This document shows positions 14,768-23,139 of a stretch of DNA of 36,634 bases, piece by piece. Position 1 is the stretch's first letter. Each line of letters starts with the position of its first letter. Source of the stretch: Candidatus Izemoplasma sp. GTDB taxonomy: Bacteria; Bacillota_I; Bacilli_A; Izemoplasmatales; Izemoplasmataceae. Location of the stretch: positions 1 to 36,634 of the forward strand of contig SKGE01000076.1 in the NCBI GenBank assembly GCA_007117625.1. Direction: 5' to 3'. The notes beneath the pieces are model-generated. The model saw only the letters and a program-made list of their open reading frames with translations. It was not told the DNA's origin and ran no database searches. The position numbers were made by a program, and so were the translations under genes.

Positions 14768-15283
14768 ATGGATTTTTTTGAACTGGTTGAGAGGCGTGAA
14801 AGCTGTCGAGCGTTTTCAAAACGTTCTATTCCTAAGGATGATCTAGAGCGTATTGTTGAAGCTGCAAGACTTGCGCCCTCTGCGACAAATCAGCAACCAT
14901 GGCACTTTTATGTTATTACGGATGAAGCATTAAGAGATGAACTATCTAGTGCGTTGCAGAAGTTTAATAAAAACGCTCAAGCGTTTATTGTGATTGTAGA
15001 GGATAAAAAACGGTTTGGTGTAAAGACTTTAGAAAAGCTTAAACGTCAAACCTGGACTTCGTATGATATTGGGATTGCGGCTTCACATATAAGTTTAGCT
15101 GCGACCGAGTTAGATATAGGAAGTTGTATTTTGGGATGGTTTAAGGCGTCAAAAGTTAAAGATGTGTTGGGGTTAGATGAAAGTGATAAGATTCGTTTAA
15201 TTATTAGTTTAGGGTATAAAGAAGAAGCATCGGTTCGTCCGAAGACGAGAAAATCAATGGGTGAGGTTTCGACATGGATGTAA
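14768..15283 (+). CDS. Nitroreductase family protein
   Basis: This 171-aa flavoprotein of the short nitroreductase group has the N-terminal ERRESCRAFSKRSIPKDDLERIVEAARLAPSATNQQPWHFYV, whose RRS-R and PSATNQQPW elements bind FMN, and a C-terminal IISLGYKEE. The usual reaction is NAD(P)H-dependent reduction of nitro, quinone or flavin substrates. AGGAGG precedes the start. It overlaps the start of the next gene by 10 nt, so the prenyl synthase gene is translationally coupled. No link between the two functions is obvious. Confidence 0.92.
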   Translation: MDFFELVERRESCRAFSKRSIPKDDLERIVEAARLAPSATNQQPWHFYVITDEALRDELSSALQKFNKNAQAFIVIVEDKKRFGVKTLEKLKRQTWTSYDIGIAASHISLAATELDIGSCILGWFKASKVKDVLGLDESDKIRLIISLGYKEEASVRPKTRKSMGEVSTWM

Positions 15284-16128
15284 TGAAAAAGTATCGCGAC
15301 GCTATTCAAAAAACGATTCAGTCGCGTGGTGTTGATCGTAACAATCGATTAGATGCTGCAATCGATTACGCGCTTGTTTCAGGTGGGAAACGCCTTCGTC
15401 CTGCGCTTATGTTGGCAGTACTCGATGCCTATGGTCTGCCTTGGGAACGCTATGTTGAGGTGGCGCTGAGCGTTGAGTTTGTACATACCTATTCTTTGGT
15501 ACACGATGATCTACCCGCGATGGATGATGATGCATTAAGAAGAGGGGTGCCAACGACACATATTGCCTATGATGAGGCAACGGCAATCCTTGCTGGCGAT
15601 GCCTTGCTTACGGATGCGTTTTCTTTAATCGTTGATGCTAGTGTACTTAGCGATGCTGAAAAAGTACGTTTGGTTCAAATTTTATCTTTGCATGCTGGGT
15701 CTAAAGGGATGGTTTATGGACAAATGCTTGATCTTTTGTACGAGGGAAAGCCAGTTGGTCAAGATATGCTTGAGGCGATTCATCTACATAAAACGGCGAA
15801 ACTCATCGAAGCACCACTGATGATGGGAGCTGTGATTGGAAGTCCGTCTGATGTTTCTGCCTGGGAAAAAGTTGGGCGGTTGCTTGGGCTTGCATTTCAA
15901 ATTCAGGATGATGTTTTAGAGGTTACGAGTGATGAATCTACAATGGGGAAATCGCTTAGTGATGAGCGAAATGAAAAATCAACATATGTAAAGTTATTAG
16001 GGTTAGATCAAGCCAAGGCGTTGATTGGGGATATTTTTTTAGAGCTTCAAGAGACCATTGGTACTATGGAAATTAATGTTCATATGATGCATAGTGTTTT
16101 TGATAGTGTTAGAAAACGTATAAATTAG
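15274..16128 (+). CDS. ispA: Polyprenyl (farnesyl/geranyl) diphosphate synthase
   Basis: This 284-aa trans-prenyltransferase makes C15 (or C10) isoprenoid diphosphates for lipid carriers and quinones. The first aspartate-rich region is VHDDLPAMDDDALRRG (D78, D79, D84-D86) with the extra residues of the short-chain bacterial type. The second is FQIQDDVLEV (D212, D213), where the last Asp of DDxxD is Glu. Also seen are GGKRLRP near residue 38 and the late K-S-T-Y stretch. No xseA/xseB neighbours are present, unlike in many genomes. The start overlaps the nitroreductase stop by 10 nt, with GAGG at 7 nt. Confidence 0.93.
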   Translation: MDVMKKYRDAIQKTIQSRGVDRNNRLDAAIDYALVSGGKRLRPALMLAVLDAYGLPWERYVEVALSVEFVHTYSLVHDDLPAMDDDALRRGVPTTHIAYDEATAILAGDALLTDAFSLIVDASVLSDAEKVRLVQILSLHAGSKGMVYGQMLDLLYEGKPVGQDMLEAIHLHKTAKLIEAPLMMGAVIGSPSDVSAWEKVGRLLGLAFQIQDDVLEVTSDESTMGKSLSDERNEKSTYVKLLGLDQAKALIGDIFLELQETIGTMEINVHMMHSVFDSVRKRIN

Positions 16129-16139
16129 GAGATGATTGT

Positions 16140-16493
16140 ATGTTAGTGTTCATAGAGTATCCGCCGTGTTCAACGTGTAAAAAGGCGAAAAAGTTTTTAG
16201 ATCATAAAGGGTTAGCGTTTAAGAGCCGCCATATTGTTCAAGATACACCTACAATTGATGAACTCAACAAATGGGTTGAAGCACATAGTCTTAATGTTGA
16301 TAAGCTATTTAATACGAGTGGGAAAGTGTATCGCGAACTCGGGCTGAAAGATAAGTTAAAAACAATGTCGCTATATGAAAAGTTGTCTTTGTTAGCATCT
16401 AATGGAATGTTAATTAAGCGACCATTACTAGTTGGTGATGATTTTGTTTTGGTGGGATTTAAAGAAGCTGCTTGGGAAGCTAGTTTATCTTAA
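16140..16493 (+). CDS. ArsC/Spx/MgsR-like thioredoxin-fold protein
   Basis: This 117-aa protein of the ArsC/YffB/Spx family has the start MLVFIEYPPCSTCKKAKKFL with a CxxC (residues 10-13), then TIDELNKWV and NTSGKVYRELGL, followed by the typical NGMLIKRPLLV near residue 90. The RP motif is the family's cis-proline region and NTSG matches arsenate-reductase-like proteins rather than Spx, which usually has a different central region. It may be a redox-acting reductase; arsenate reduction is not shown. It is 11 nt after the ispA stop, so likely cotranscribed. Confidence 0.88.
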   Translation: MLVFIEYPPCSTCKKAKKFLDHKGLAFKSRHIVQDTPTIDELNKWVEAHSLNVDKLFNTSGKVYRELGLKDKLKTMSLYEKLSLLASNGMLIKRPLLVGDDFVLVGFKEAAWEASLS

Positions 16494-16505
16494 TTGGATA
16501 CGCGA

Positions 16506-16949
16506 ATGAAAATACTCATTGATGCAGATGGAAGTCCGGTTCGGAAAATTGTGGTTAAGGTTGCTGAAATGTATCAGGTTCCTTTGGTGATTATAAGCAA
16601 TGTTCATCATCAGATCGATGAAGTTTATGGTCAAACGGTTATCGTTGATAGTGGCAATGATGTCGCTGATCATGAGATTGTTCGTCGTTTGACAGCAGGT
16701 GATTTGGTAATTACTCAGGACTATGGGTTAGCGGCGCTTGTTCTTGGTAAGAAAGGACATGCGATGCATCAAGATGGCTGGTTATTTACAAACAATAACA
16801 TTGATCGCTTGTTAATGCAAAGGCATATGGCTAGTAAAATGCGACGCTCGAATAAGCGCTCACCGGTCATTAAAAAAAGAACAAAATCTCAAGATCAGGA
16901 TTTTGAAAAAGCCTTGGTTGATTTTGTTTGCTCATACAGATGGAAGTAG
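16506..16949 (+). CDS. YaiI/YqxD family protein (DUF188)
   Basis: This 147-aa protein of the UPF0178 (DUF188) family, predicted to be a PIN-like nuclease fold, begins MKILIDADGSPVRKIVVKVA. The motif is DADGSP where most relatives have DADACP, so the cysteine is missing. Other conserved parts are SGNDVADHEIVRRLTAGDLVITQDYGLA and the basic KMRRSNKRSPVIKK tail. The ATG 16506 start fits the family better than the TTG at 16494, which would add four residues right after the previous stop. The function is unproven. Confidence 0.85.
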   Translation: MKILIDADGSPVRKIVVKVAEMYQVPLVIISNVHHQIDEVYGQTVIVDSGNDVADHEIVRRLTAGDLVITQDYGLAALVLGKKGHAMHQDGWLFTNNNIDRLLMQRHMASKMRRSNKRSPVIKKRTKSQDQDFEKALVDFVCSYRWK

Positions 16950-17004
16950 TTAGAATTATCCGAAATCAGCTCATTAAGATTATTGAACTGCGTAATATGT
17001 TGTA

Positions 17005-17039
17005 AATGCTCGTTCTTGACTGCGCTCCACCAGAGCATT
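17005..17039 (+). other. Inverted repeat in the gap before the histidine kinase
   Basis: AATGCTC (17005-17011) and GAGCATT (17033-17039) pair around a 21-nt loop. No T-tract follows, so it is not a clear terminator. The rest of 16950-17084 shows nothing coding. Confidence 0.35.
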
Positions 17040-17106
17040 AAACTAAAAATATATTACGATTTTATTACTATCAATGTCATTTATATGAAAAAGTGTGATT
17101 TTAAGA

Positions 17107-17112
17107 TATAAT
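17107..17112 (+). promoter_or_regulatory. -10 box of the histidine kinase gene
   Basis: TATAAT at 17107-17112, with ATGAAA at 17085-17090 as a weak -35 (16-bp spacer). It leaves a leader of about 20 nt. Confidence 0.5.
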
Positions 17113-17139
17113 GTCTTTATTAAGCTTGAGGGTGATTAT

Positions 17140-20100
17140 ATGGAGTTTAAAAAATGGACACATATCTTAAAAGAGTTACGAAATATTGAAGAGAAAAAGC
17201 ATGATTCACTTGGACTCTTAAGAAAGTTTATGGAAATTTTAAAACAAAATCTTAAGATTGATGAAGCATTTTATATGATTATTCAAAACAAAACTATTAT
17301 GTTTGAAATGAGCACTTCTGGAAAGCCTATAACTTGGTCAGAATTTTCTATAGATGATTTTTTAAACATGCCCATTAGCTTTATCAAAACAATTGATAGC
17401 AATGGGTCTTTTTATTACTTATTAAGGTTAGATACGGATGCTTATATGGTTTTAGCTACAAGCACAAAACAAGACGCAAAAGTTCATTTTATTGGCGAAA
17501 TGACATTGTTAGCGACAAAAATATATAAATCCGCGTTAAAAGAAAAAGGTAGAAGCGACTTCAACTTTTTATTAGAAAGCACTAAGAATTTTACACGCAC
17601 TATCATTGATTCATTTCCAGATATGATTGCTTTTAAAGATACGAATCATGTGTATCGACTAGTGAATAAAGCAGCATCCGAATTTTATCAAAAAGAACAT
17701 GGTAGCCTTGAGGGTAAGACGATCGATGAGGTTTATCCTGAAGAGGTAGCGGCTTATGTAAAATCTCTTGATGACGAGGCTGTTAAAAAAGGCGGCTTAG
17801 TACAGAAAAAAATCCAAATGCTTTCAAGTGATGGGTTTAACTTAGTTGACTCTACAAGGACACCTGTTTATGATGATGAGGAGAGGTTACTTGGCATTAT
17901 TACTATAAGTAGAGACATATCTGAAAATGAAAAACAACGTAAAAAAATTGAAGAATTACAGAACTTTCATAATCTCTTAGGTCGACTTGCATCTAAATAT
18001 ATCAATGTCAACTACGGTGCAGAAGATGATACTATTAATGAGTTTTTAGAGACAATTGGGAACGCGACAGATTCAGATCGATCTTACATTTTTCTTTACC
18101 ATTTTAATCAAAATATCATCGAGTACAAGTATGAGTGGGTAAAGCAAGGGATAAGTGAGGAAATCGATAACTTTAAGTATATGCCGTTAGCTGATTTTTA
18201 TGAGGAATGGCTTGATAAGCATATCAGGGGTGAGAAAGTTCATATAGAAGATGTTTCTAGGCTTTCTTCAGAAAGCATTGTGAGGCAAACTTTAGAGCCA
18301 CAAGCGATTAAATCGATTATAACTGTACCGTTGATACATGATTCAGAGGTCATTGGATTTTTAGGTCTAGATGATACACAATCGAATCGATCATGGAGTG
18401 AAAGAGAAGATAAAATACTGAACTTCTCGGCAGATATACTAACGAATCTTTTAGTTAAGAAGAAACATAATGTTTTGTTTAATCAGTCACAGCTATATTT
18501 AAAACAATCTAATCAGTTCAAGACTAAGTTTTTAAAAGAGTTAGGACATGAACTTAAGAATCCATTAAACGGACTATCTAATGCGTTGTATTTACTTAGA
18601 AATAGTGACAGTTATCAAGATCAAGAAGAAGCATTAGTGATTGCCGAAAAATCATTATTAACGGTGAATAACTTATTAACAGACAGCATGCAAGTCATGA
18701 ACGAGAACAAGTCTAGTTTAGAAATCAAGTATGCTTATGAAGATTTAGAGGAAGTTGTGTCTAGTGCCTTAATGACTCAACGTGCTTTTGCAACAAATAA
18801 GGGTTTAAAGATATGGTTAGAATATGACTACAGTATCAATCATCAGTTATATTTTGATTCAGAGAAGTTAAGTCGTGTGTTATTAAATCTAGTGAGCAAC
18901 TCGATTAAGTATACCAAGTTTGGAGAAATAATCGTCTCGGTAAGTTTAAAAGAAGATTCAAGAGAGCATTCAGTCATTGCATTTTCTGTAACTGACAGCG
19001 GTTATGGACTTAGTCAAGATGAAGTCGATAAAATTCTTGAACCATATTACAGAGGTTATATGGCGAAAGACTTAAACATAGATGGAGAAGGTATTGGATT
19101 AAGTATTGTAAAGGAGATTCTCGATCTTTTTAAAGCTGAACTTAAAGTGGAATCAAGTTTGGGTAAGGGAAGCACATTTAGTTTCGAACTGCATTTGAAA
19201 AAAGATAAAAAAACACTTAAATATTTTGAAAAAGAAGAAATTTATGCACTCGTTGTAAGTGAAGATGGTTGCTATGACCAGCGGATTTTTCACCAAACGA
19301 CTAAATTTTTAAAGGCCATGAATATAAGTTTGCAAATAGTCACTGTGGATGAGTTGCATCAAGTCGTTCACAAAAAAGAACCGACTTTAACAGTAATCTT
19401 TGAAAGATGCTATAGAACTGAACTTAAGGAAAAAAAGCCAAGATTACTAAAACACTTAGCCAAACATGATCCTCAAACCTTAATTGTCTTAAGAAAAGAC
19501 ACTGATAGCTCTCACGATATAATTATGAATAGTGCTGAATTTCACATTTCCATAGATTCCTTGACCCCACGAAAAACTTTTGTTGAGATGTTTAATCAAT
19601 GTGCTAGTTCTAAATTAACTGAATCCGCTACATCAAGTCAGCAGAAAGTGATGCTTGTTGAAGACGATGCGATAAATCGTTCAACATTACAGAAAATTCT
19701 AGAGCGTCACCAGTTTTCTGTATCCGTGTATGAAACTGCAGAAGAAGCCTTAGTAGCATTACATGAAGAAGTTCCGCAGCATATTTTAACAGATATCAAC
19801 TTGCCGAATATGTCAGGTATTACGTTTGGAGAAAAAGTAAGGAAGTTGTATCCGAACGAGCGGCTTAACTTGTTCGCTATTACTGCCTATAATGATTTTA
19901 TTATGCAAAACAAGAACTCGGAAATTTTCGATAAAGTATATCAGAAGCCTGTTGATATAGGGCTAGTCATTAGTGATTTAAAAAACTTTAAGAACACTAA
20001 GTTAATTGATTTTAACTATCTGATAGATCGATTTGATTATCAATATGATGTTTTAGTACATACTTTGGAAAGTTTTAACACAGCAGGATTTAAACAACTG

Positions 20101-20349
20101 CATGAGTTGAAATTATTTGTTGATGAAAATAATGTTAATAAAATAAAGAGCTCTGCGCATACATTTAAAGGTACTTGCTTATTAATAGGGGCCAAGGATG
20201 CAGCTAGTATCTGCCAGGAACTCATCGATTATTGTGATGATTATAAAGGTGAAGCAAAGGTTTTATATCATCGCTTAGAAGTAGAGTGTTTAAACTTAAA
20301 GAAAACCATAGAAACCGAGTTACCTAAGTTAAGAAAAGAGGTGTCATGA
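17140..20349 (+). CDS. Soluble hybrid histidine kinase with PAS, GAF, two receiver-like regions and HPt
   Basis: The 1069-aa protein has no membrane segment. From N to C: an unassigned ~140-residue sensor region; a PAS domain (~153-262); a GAF-like domain (~275-440, ending IKSIITVPLIHDSEVIGFLGL); a HisKA H-box GHELKNPLNG (H470); an HATPase_c domain with N587, D619 and the GEGIGLS box (649-655); a degenerate receiver-like stretch (~698-820) lacking a phospho-acceptor Asp pattern; a full receiver (836-952, D885, K936); and an HPt domain (~956-1069, H1007 in SAHTFKG). Phosphate can thus pass H470 to D885 to H1007 and on to a separate regulator. ATG 17140 follows GAGGGTG; 15 extra upstream codons lack a ribosome binding site. 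The OmpR regulator starts directly after the stop. Confidence 0.93.
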   Translation: MEFKKWTHILKELRNIEEKKHDSLGLLRKFMEILKQNLKIDEAFYMIIQNKTIMFEMSTSGKPITWSEFSIDDFLNMPISFIKTIDSNGSFYYLLRLDTDAYMVLATSTKQDAKVHFIGEMTLLATKIYKSALKEKGRSDFNFLLESTKNFTRTIIDSFPDMIAFKDTNHVYRLVNKAASEFYQKEHGSLEGKTIDEVYPEEVAAYVKSLDDEAVKKGGLVQKKIQMLSSDGFNLVDSTRTPVYDDEERLLGIITISRDISENEKQRKKIEELQNFHNLLGRLASKYINVNYGAEDDTINEFLETIGNATDSDRSYIFLYHFNQNIIEYKYEWVKQGISEEIDNFKYMPLADFYEEWLDKHIRGEKVHIEDVSRLSSESIVRQTLEPQAIKSIITVPLIHDSEVIGFLGLDDTQSNRSWSEREDKILNFSADILTNLLVKKKHNVLFNQSQLYLKQSNQFKTKFLKELGHELKNPLNGLSNALYLLRNSDSYQDQEEALVIAEKSLLTVNNLLTDSMQVMNENKSSLEIKYAYEDLEEVVSSALMTQRAFATNKGLKIWLEYDYSINHQLYFDSEKLSRVLLNLVSNSIKYTKFGEIIVSVSLKEDSREHSVIAFSVTDSGYGLSQDEVDKILEPYYRGYMAKDLNIDGEGIGLSIVKEILDLFKAELKVESSLGKGSTFSFELHLKKDKKTLKYFEKEEIYALVVSEDGCYDQRIFHQTTKFLKAMNISLQIVTVDELHQVVHKKEPTLTVIFERCYRTELKEKKPRLLKHLAKHDPQTLIVLRKDTDSSHDIIMNSAEFHISIDSLTPRKTFVEMFNQCASSKLTESATSSQQKVMLVEDDAINRSTLQKILERHQFSVSVYETAEEALVALHEEVPQHILTDINLPNMSGITFGEKVRKLYPNERLNLFAITAYNDFIMQNKNSEIFDKVYQKPVDIGLVISDLKNFKNTKLIDFNYLIDRFDYQYDVLVHTLESFNTAGFKQLHELKLFVDENNVNKIKSSAHTFKGTCLLIGAKDAASICQELIDYCDDYKGEAKVLYHRLEVECLNLKKTIETELPKLRKEVS

Positions 20350-21033
20350 ATGACATACAAACTATTATTGGTTGAAGATAATGAAATAGTTGCCCAAGCA
20401 ACAAGTGAAGCATTAAAAAGGCAAGGATTTAAAGTTGATTCTGCAAGCGATGCTGAATCCGCTGATACTTTAATCAATCATACCCAATATGATATGATTT
20501 TACTCGATTTAATGTTACCGGGTATTGATGGGAGTGACTTTCTAAGAGAACTAAGAAAGATTAGTGATTTGCCCATCATCATTACATCAGCTAAAGACGG
20601 TGAAGTCGATAAAGCCGTTAATTTAGAGCTTGGTGCAGATGATTATATTACTAAACCAATTTCTACAATTGAGCTCGTAGCAAGGATTAAAGCTGTGTTA
20701 AGAAGAGCTCAAGGTAACAAGAAAACCATGAAAGTTCTCTGGCACCAAGATGTTAAAATTAACACAGAGGCTCATGAAGTTTATAAGAGTAATGAAATAG
20801 TTCCCTTGACTGCAAAAGAGTATGATATTTTAAAACTATTTTTTGAAAACCCAAACAATGTTTTTACGAAGCGACAAATATATACACAGGTTTGGCATGA
20901 TGATTATTACATAGATGAAAACATAATAAACGTTCATATAAGAAGACTAAGGAAGAAAATCGAAACACACCCATCCTCACCTACACTCATAGTTACTGTA
21001 TGGGGTGTTGGCTATAAACTGGGTAAAAAATAG
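20350..21033 (+). CDS. OmpR-family response regulator (receiver plus winged helix)
   Basis: This 227-aa regulator has a receiver domain (residues ~4-118: ED at 9-10, phospho-acceptor D53 in LLDLMLPG, K102 in TKP) and an OmpR/PhoB winged-helix DNA-binding domain (~130-224: LTAKEYDILKLFFENPNNVF and ENIINVHIRRLRKKIE). The ATG directly follows the kinase's TGA stop with GAGGTG 5 nt before it, so the kinase and regulator are translated as a unit. It is the expected final acceptor of phosphate from H1007 of the kinase, although in other systems an HPt can serve several receivers, including the one at 21395-21769. Confidence 0.93.
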   Translation: MTYKLLLVEDNEIVAQATSEALKRQGFKVDSASDAESADTLINHTQYDMILLDLMLPGIDGSDFLRELRKISDLPIIITSAKDGEVDKAVNLELGADDYITKPISTIELVARIKAVLRRAQGNKKTMKVLWHQDVKINTEAHEVYKSNEIVPLTAKEYDILKLFFENPNNVFTKRQIYTQVWHDDYYIDENIINVHIRRLRKKIETHPSSPTLIVTVWGVGYKLGKK

Positions 21034-21147
21034 CGATCTTTTCGAGCCGCTTTTCACTTGGTTTAGATTGATCTAAAGAATTAAACTATATAACAAATAA
21101 AAGAAATAGAAATGTAATATTTTAGAAATTTTATTTTAATAAAATAA

Positions 21148-21156
21148 TGCTACAAT
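21148..21156 (+). promoter_or_regulatory. Extended -10 promoter of the candidate small RNA
   Basis: TGCTACAAT, an extended -10 (TG-N-TACAAT), with no good -35. A start near 21163 fits the RNA at 21163-21280. Confidence 0.55.
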
Positions 21157-21162
21157 AAAATA

Positions 21163-21280
21163 GGATTAAGAGTCCTACCCTTTGTTAGACTAGGTTATTA
21201 TTCTTAATAGTCTAGTTAGCATTTCCCCCTACCCTAATTTTATTAAAACAATGGCTACGATAAGCCATTGTTTTAATTTA
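21163..21280 (+). ncRNA. Candidate C-rich small RNA with intrinsic terminator
   Basis: The 361-nt gap between the OmpR and receiver-only genes (21034-21394) has no ORF of interest. It holds an extended -10 at 21148-21156, then a hairpin (TTAGACTA at about 21185-21192 pairing with TAGTCTAG further on), two single-stranded C-rich runs (TCCTACCCTTTG near 21173-21184 and TTTCCCCCTACCCT near 21222-21235) and a 15-bp perfect terminator (ATTAAAACAATGGCT at 21242-21256 / AGCCATTGTTTTAAT at 21263-21277). C-rich single-stranded runs in an otherwise A/U-rich RNA are a feature of Gram-positive trans-acting RNAs such as RsaE/RoxS and FsrA that pair to ribosome binding sites. The family is not identified; it could also be a leader RNA of the next gene. 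Confidence 0.5.
21242..21280 (+). terminator. Terminator of the candidate small RNA
   Basis: A 15-bp perfect stem (21242-21256 / 21263-21277) with a 6-nt loop ends in TTTTAATTT, so the U-rich part lies in the 3' arm and directly after. The A/U-rich base makes it less strong than others here. Confidence 0.7.
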
Positions 21281-21394
21281 AGAGTAATGATCGGTGGATT
21301 CTAAATATGCCTAATAATATTATTTTGTGAATCTTAAAAAAACAGAAGGCAGATAGTCTTTCAGTTTATACATTTTTTTTGATTGGAGTTCATA

Positions 21395-21769
21395 ATGCAT
21401 AATTTAAAGTGTATCTTAATAGAAGATAACAAAGTTCTTTCTGAGTCGCTAGAAATGGCATTAATAAAGCAAGGATATAAAGTGACAACAGTAAGTAACG
21501 GTGAAAAAGCGCTTAACTTGCTTCAGCAAGAAGCGTTTGAAATTGTTTTGTTAGATCTTGTCTTACCAGGTATGAGTGGTGAAGCGTTTTTAAAACGTTT
21601 ACGAGAGGTGAGTGACATACCAGTCATTGTGATGTCTGTAAAAAATTCAAAGGTTGATAAAGCAATTGGTTTAGAACTTGGGGCAGACGATTATATTGAG
21701 AAACCTTTGTCTATAATAGAGTTGAATGCCCGAATTAAGTCAGTTTTGAGAAGATATAGATCATACTAA
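21395..21769 (+). CDS. Receiver-only (REC) response regulator
   Basis: This 124-aa protein is a single receiver domain: D54 in LLDLVLPG, ED at 10-11 and K103 in EKP. It matches the receiver of the OmpR regulator closely (compare ELGADDYIEKPLSIIELNA with ELGADDYITKPISTIELVA) and stops at the linker where the winged helix would begin. It is thus probably a duplicated regulator that lost its output domain, acting as a phosphate sink or partner for another protein. ATG 21395 was chosen with TTGGAG (21383-21388). The EAL protein starts 80 nt later and is probably cotranscribed, so the receiver may control it. Confidence 0.9.
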   Translation: MHNLKCILIEDNKVLSESLEMALIKQGYKVTTVSNGEKALNLLQQEAFEIVLLDLVLPGMSGEAFLKRLREVSDIPVIVMSVKNSKVDKAIGLELGADDYIEKPLSIIELNARIKSVLRRYRSY

Positions 21770-21849
21770 GGAGTTTGTTTTATAGTTAAAGGATAAAATC
21801 AAAAACCTTCATAAAATAAATCTTCTTTTTTGATGAAAGGGGAGTATAA

Positions 21850-23085
21850 ATGTATAGTTTGTATTCAAATGATAATAGGTTAAATATTTCTGAACGTAGT
21901 TTATTAAAGGTAAAAAAAAGCACAAGTGGATACTTAACGTTTGTTATGATTAAACTTCAGAACTTTGAGTATTTAGAAAACTACTATAAAATGAAGGACT
22001 TTCATACAATTTTTAAAATGTTCATGAAGCGTTTAAAAACTTACAAGGATTTTTTTCTTGATAGCTTTAGTATTGATAATAGCAAACATGTCTTAGTTTT
22101 AAATGATTCTAAGTCGCTTGATGTTATAGACTCTTTAGTCTATAACACATTGTCTCAACCGTATGTAAAGGGGAGTGTAGCTTCACAACTACAATTGAAA
22201 CTTTCAAGCTATATAGCTAAAGATAAAAATATCAGTTTTAAAGAAATAATTACTTATTTAAATCGTGCACTTATTGAACCAAATTATAATAAGTATGCAA
22301 ATATCTCGGAATACACAACAAAACATGAGAAAGTTTTGGTTGCAAAAAACAGTATGGTTAATTTACTGGTTGACATAATCAACGGGACTAGCAAAAGTTC
22401 CATAATCATCGAGTATGACCCGATTATAAACATAGAGAACAATAGAGTTTCGGCTTTTGAAGCTTTATCTCGGATTGACAGTACTGACTATGGAATGGTT
22501 TTTCCAAAGGATTTTATAGCCTTGGCGGAGAGCAACGGATTGATAAACGGGTTAACACCTCACATTTTGAAAACTGCATTTTCAGGTTATGGTGACTTAA
22601 AGAAAAAATACTCCCAAATAAGACTCAACATAAATGCTTCACCTTATGAGTTGCTAGATAGTAGTTATGTTGATATTTTGGAATATTATAGAGATAAGTA
22701 CTCTCTAACTCCAATGGAAATCGGTATAGAAATCACTGAAACCATGTTGTTTGAAAATCGCAAAGCTATTCTTCAGACAATTAGTAGGTTAAGTGACTTG
22801 GGATATAGGATCATTTTAGATGATTTTGGTGCAGGTTTCTCTAGTTTATCCTATCTTATAGAACTACCTTTAAGTGAGGTTAAAATAGACCGCAAGTTTA
22901 TAAGTCAGGCAGCTGTGAATAAAGATTATGAAGTTTTTTTAACGGGTGTAGTTTTTACCATAAGATCTTTAAACTATAGTGTAGTAGCTGAAGGTGTAGA
23001 AACGATAGAGCAGCGAGATTTGATTGAAAGAGTCGGGGCACAGGAGGCGCAAGGATTTTTCTTTTCAAAACCACAGACTCAATAA
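21850..23085 (+). CDS. EAL-domain c-di-GMP phosphodiesterase with degenerate GGDEF-like N-terminus
   Basis: This 411-aa cytoplasmic protein should hydrolyse cyclic di-GMP to pGpG. The C-terminal EAL domain (~165-411) holds all catalytic signatures: E204 in FEALSR, N260 in LNINASP, E294 in IEITET, D324-D325 in LDDFGAGFSS, K345 in KIDR, E381 in VAEGVET and Q401. The N-terminal ~160 residues look like a GGDEF fold without the GGDEF motif, so it is probably regulatory. AAAGGGGAG precedes the start by 5 nt. It follows the receiver-only protein and the kinase/regulator pair, so the phosphorelay may lower c-di-GMP. No diguanylate cyclase is present in the window. Confidence 0.9.
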   Translation: MYSLYSNDNRLNISERSLLKVKKSTSGYLTFVMIKLQNFEYLENYYKMKDFHTIFKMFMKRLKTYKDFFLDSFSIDNSKHVLVLNDSKSLDVIDSLVYNTLSQPYVKGSVASQLQLKLSSYIAKDKNISFKEIITYLNRALIEPNYNKYANISEYTTKHEKVLVAKNSMVNLLVDIINGTSKSSIIIEYDPIINIENNRVSAFEALSRIDSTDYGMVFPKDFIALAESNGLINGLTPHILKTAFSGYGDLKKKYSQIRLNINASPYELLDSSYVDILEYYRDKYSLTPMEIGIEITETMLFENRKAILQTISRLSDLGYRIILDDFGAGFSSLSYLIELPLSEVKIDRKFISQAAVNKDYEVFLTGVVFTIRSLNYSVVAEGVETIEQRDLIERVGAQEAQGFFFSKPQTQ

Positions 23086-23139
23086 ATGTCCCTTTTATAA
23101 AAACAGAAATGCCTTTCCTCGTGCAATTTAGAAAGAACT

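Noticed and set aside
17005-17039. Terminator before the histidine kinase
   Set aside because: A 7-bp inverted repeat exists but the loop is 21 nt and no T-tract follows.
21163-21280. A c-di-GMP riboswitch controlling the downstream receiver/EAL genes
   Set aside because: None of the conserved GEMM-I or type-II aptamer blocks is visible, and the terminator lies about 115 nt before the next gene without an alternative pairing that I can see.
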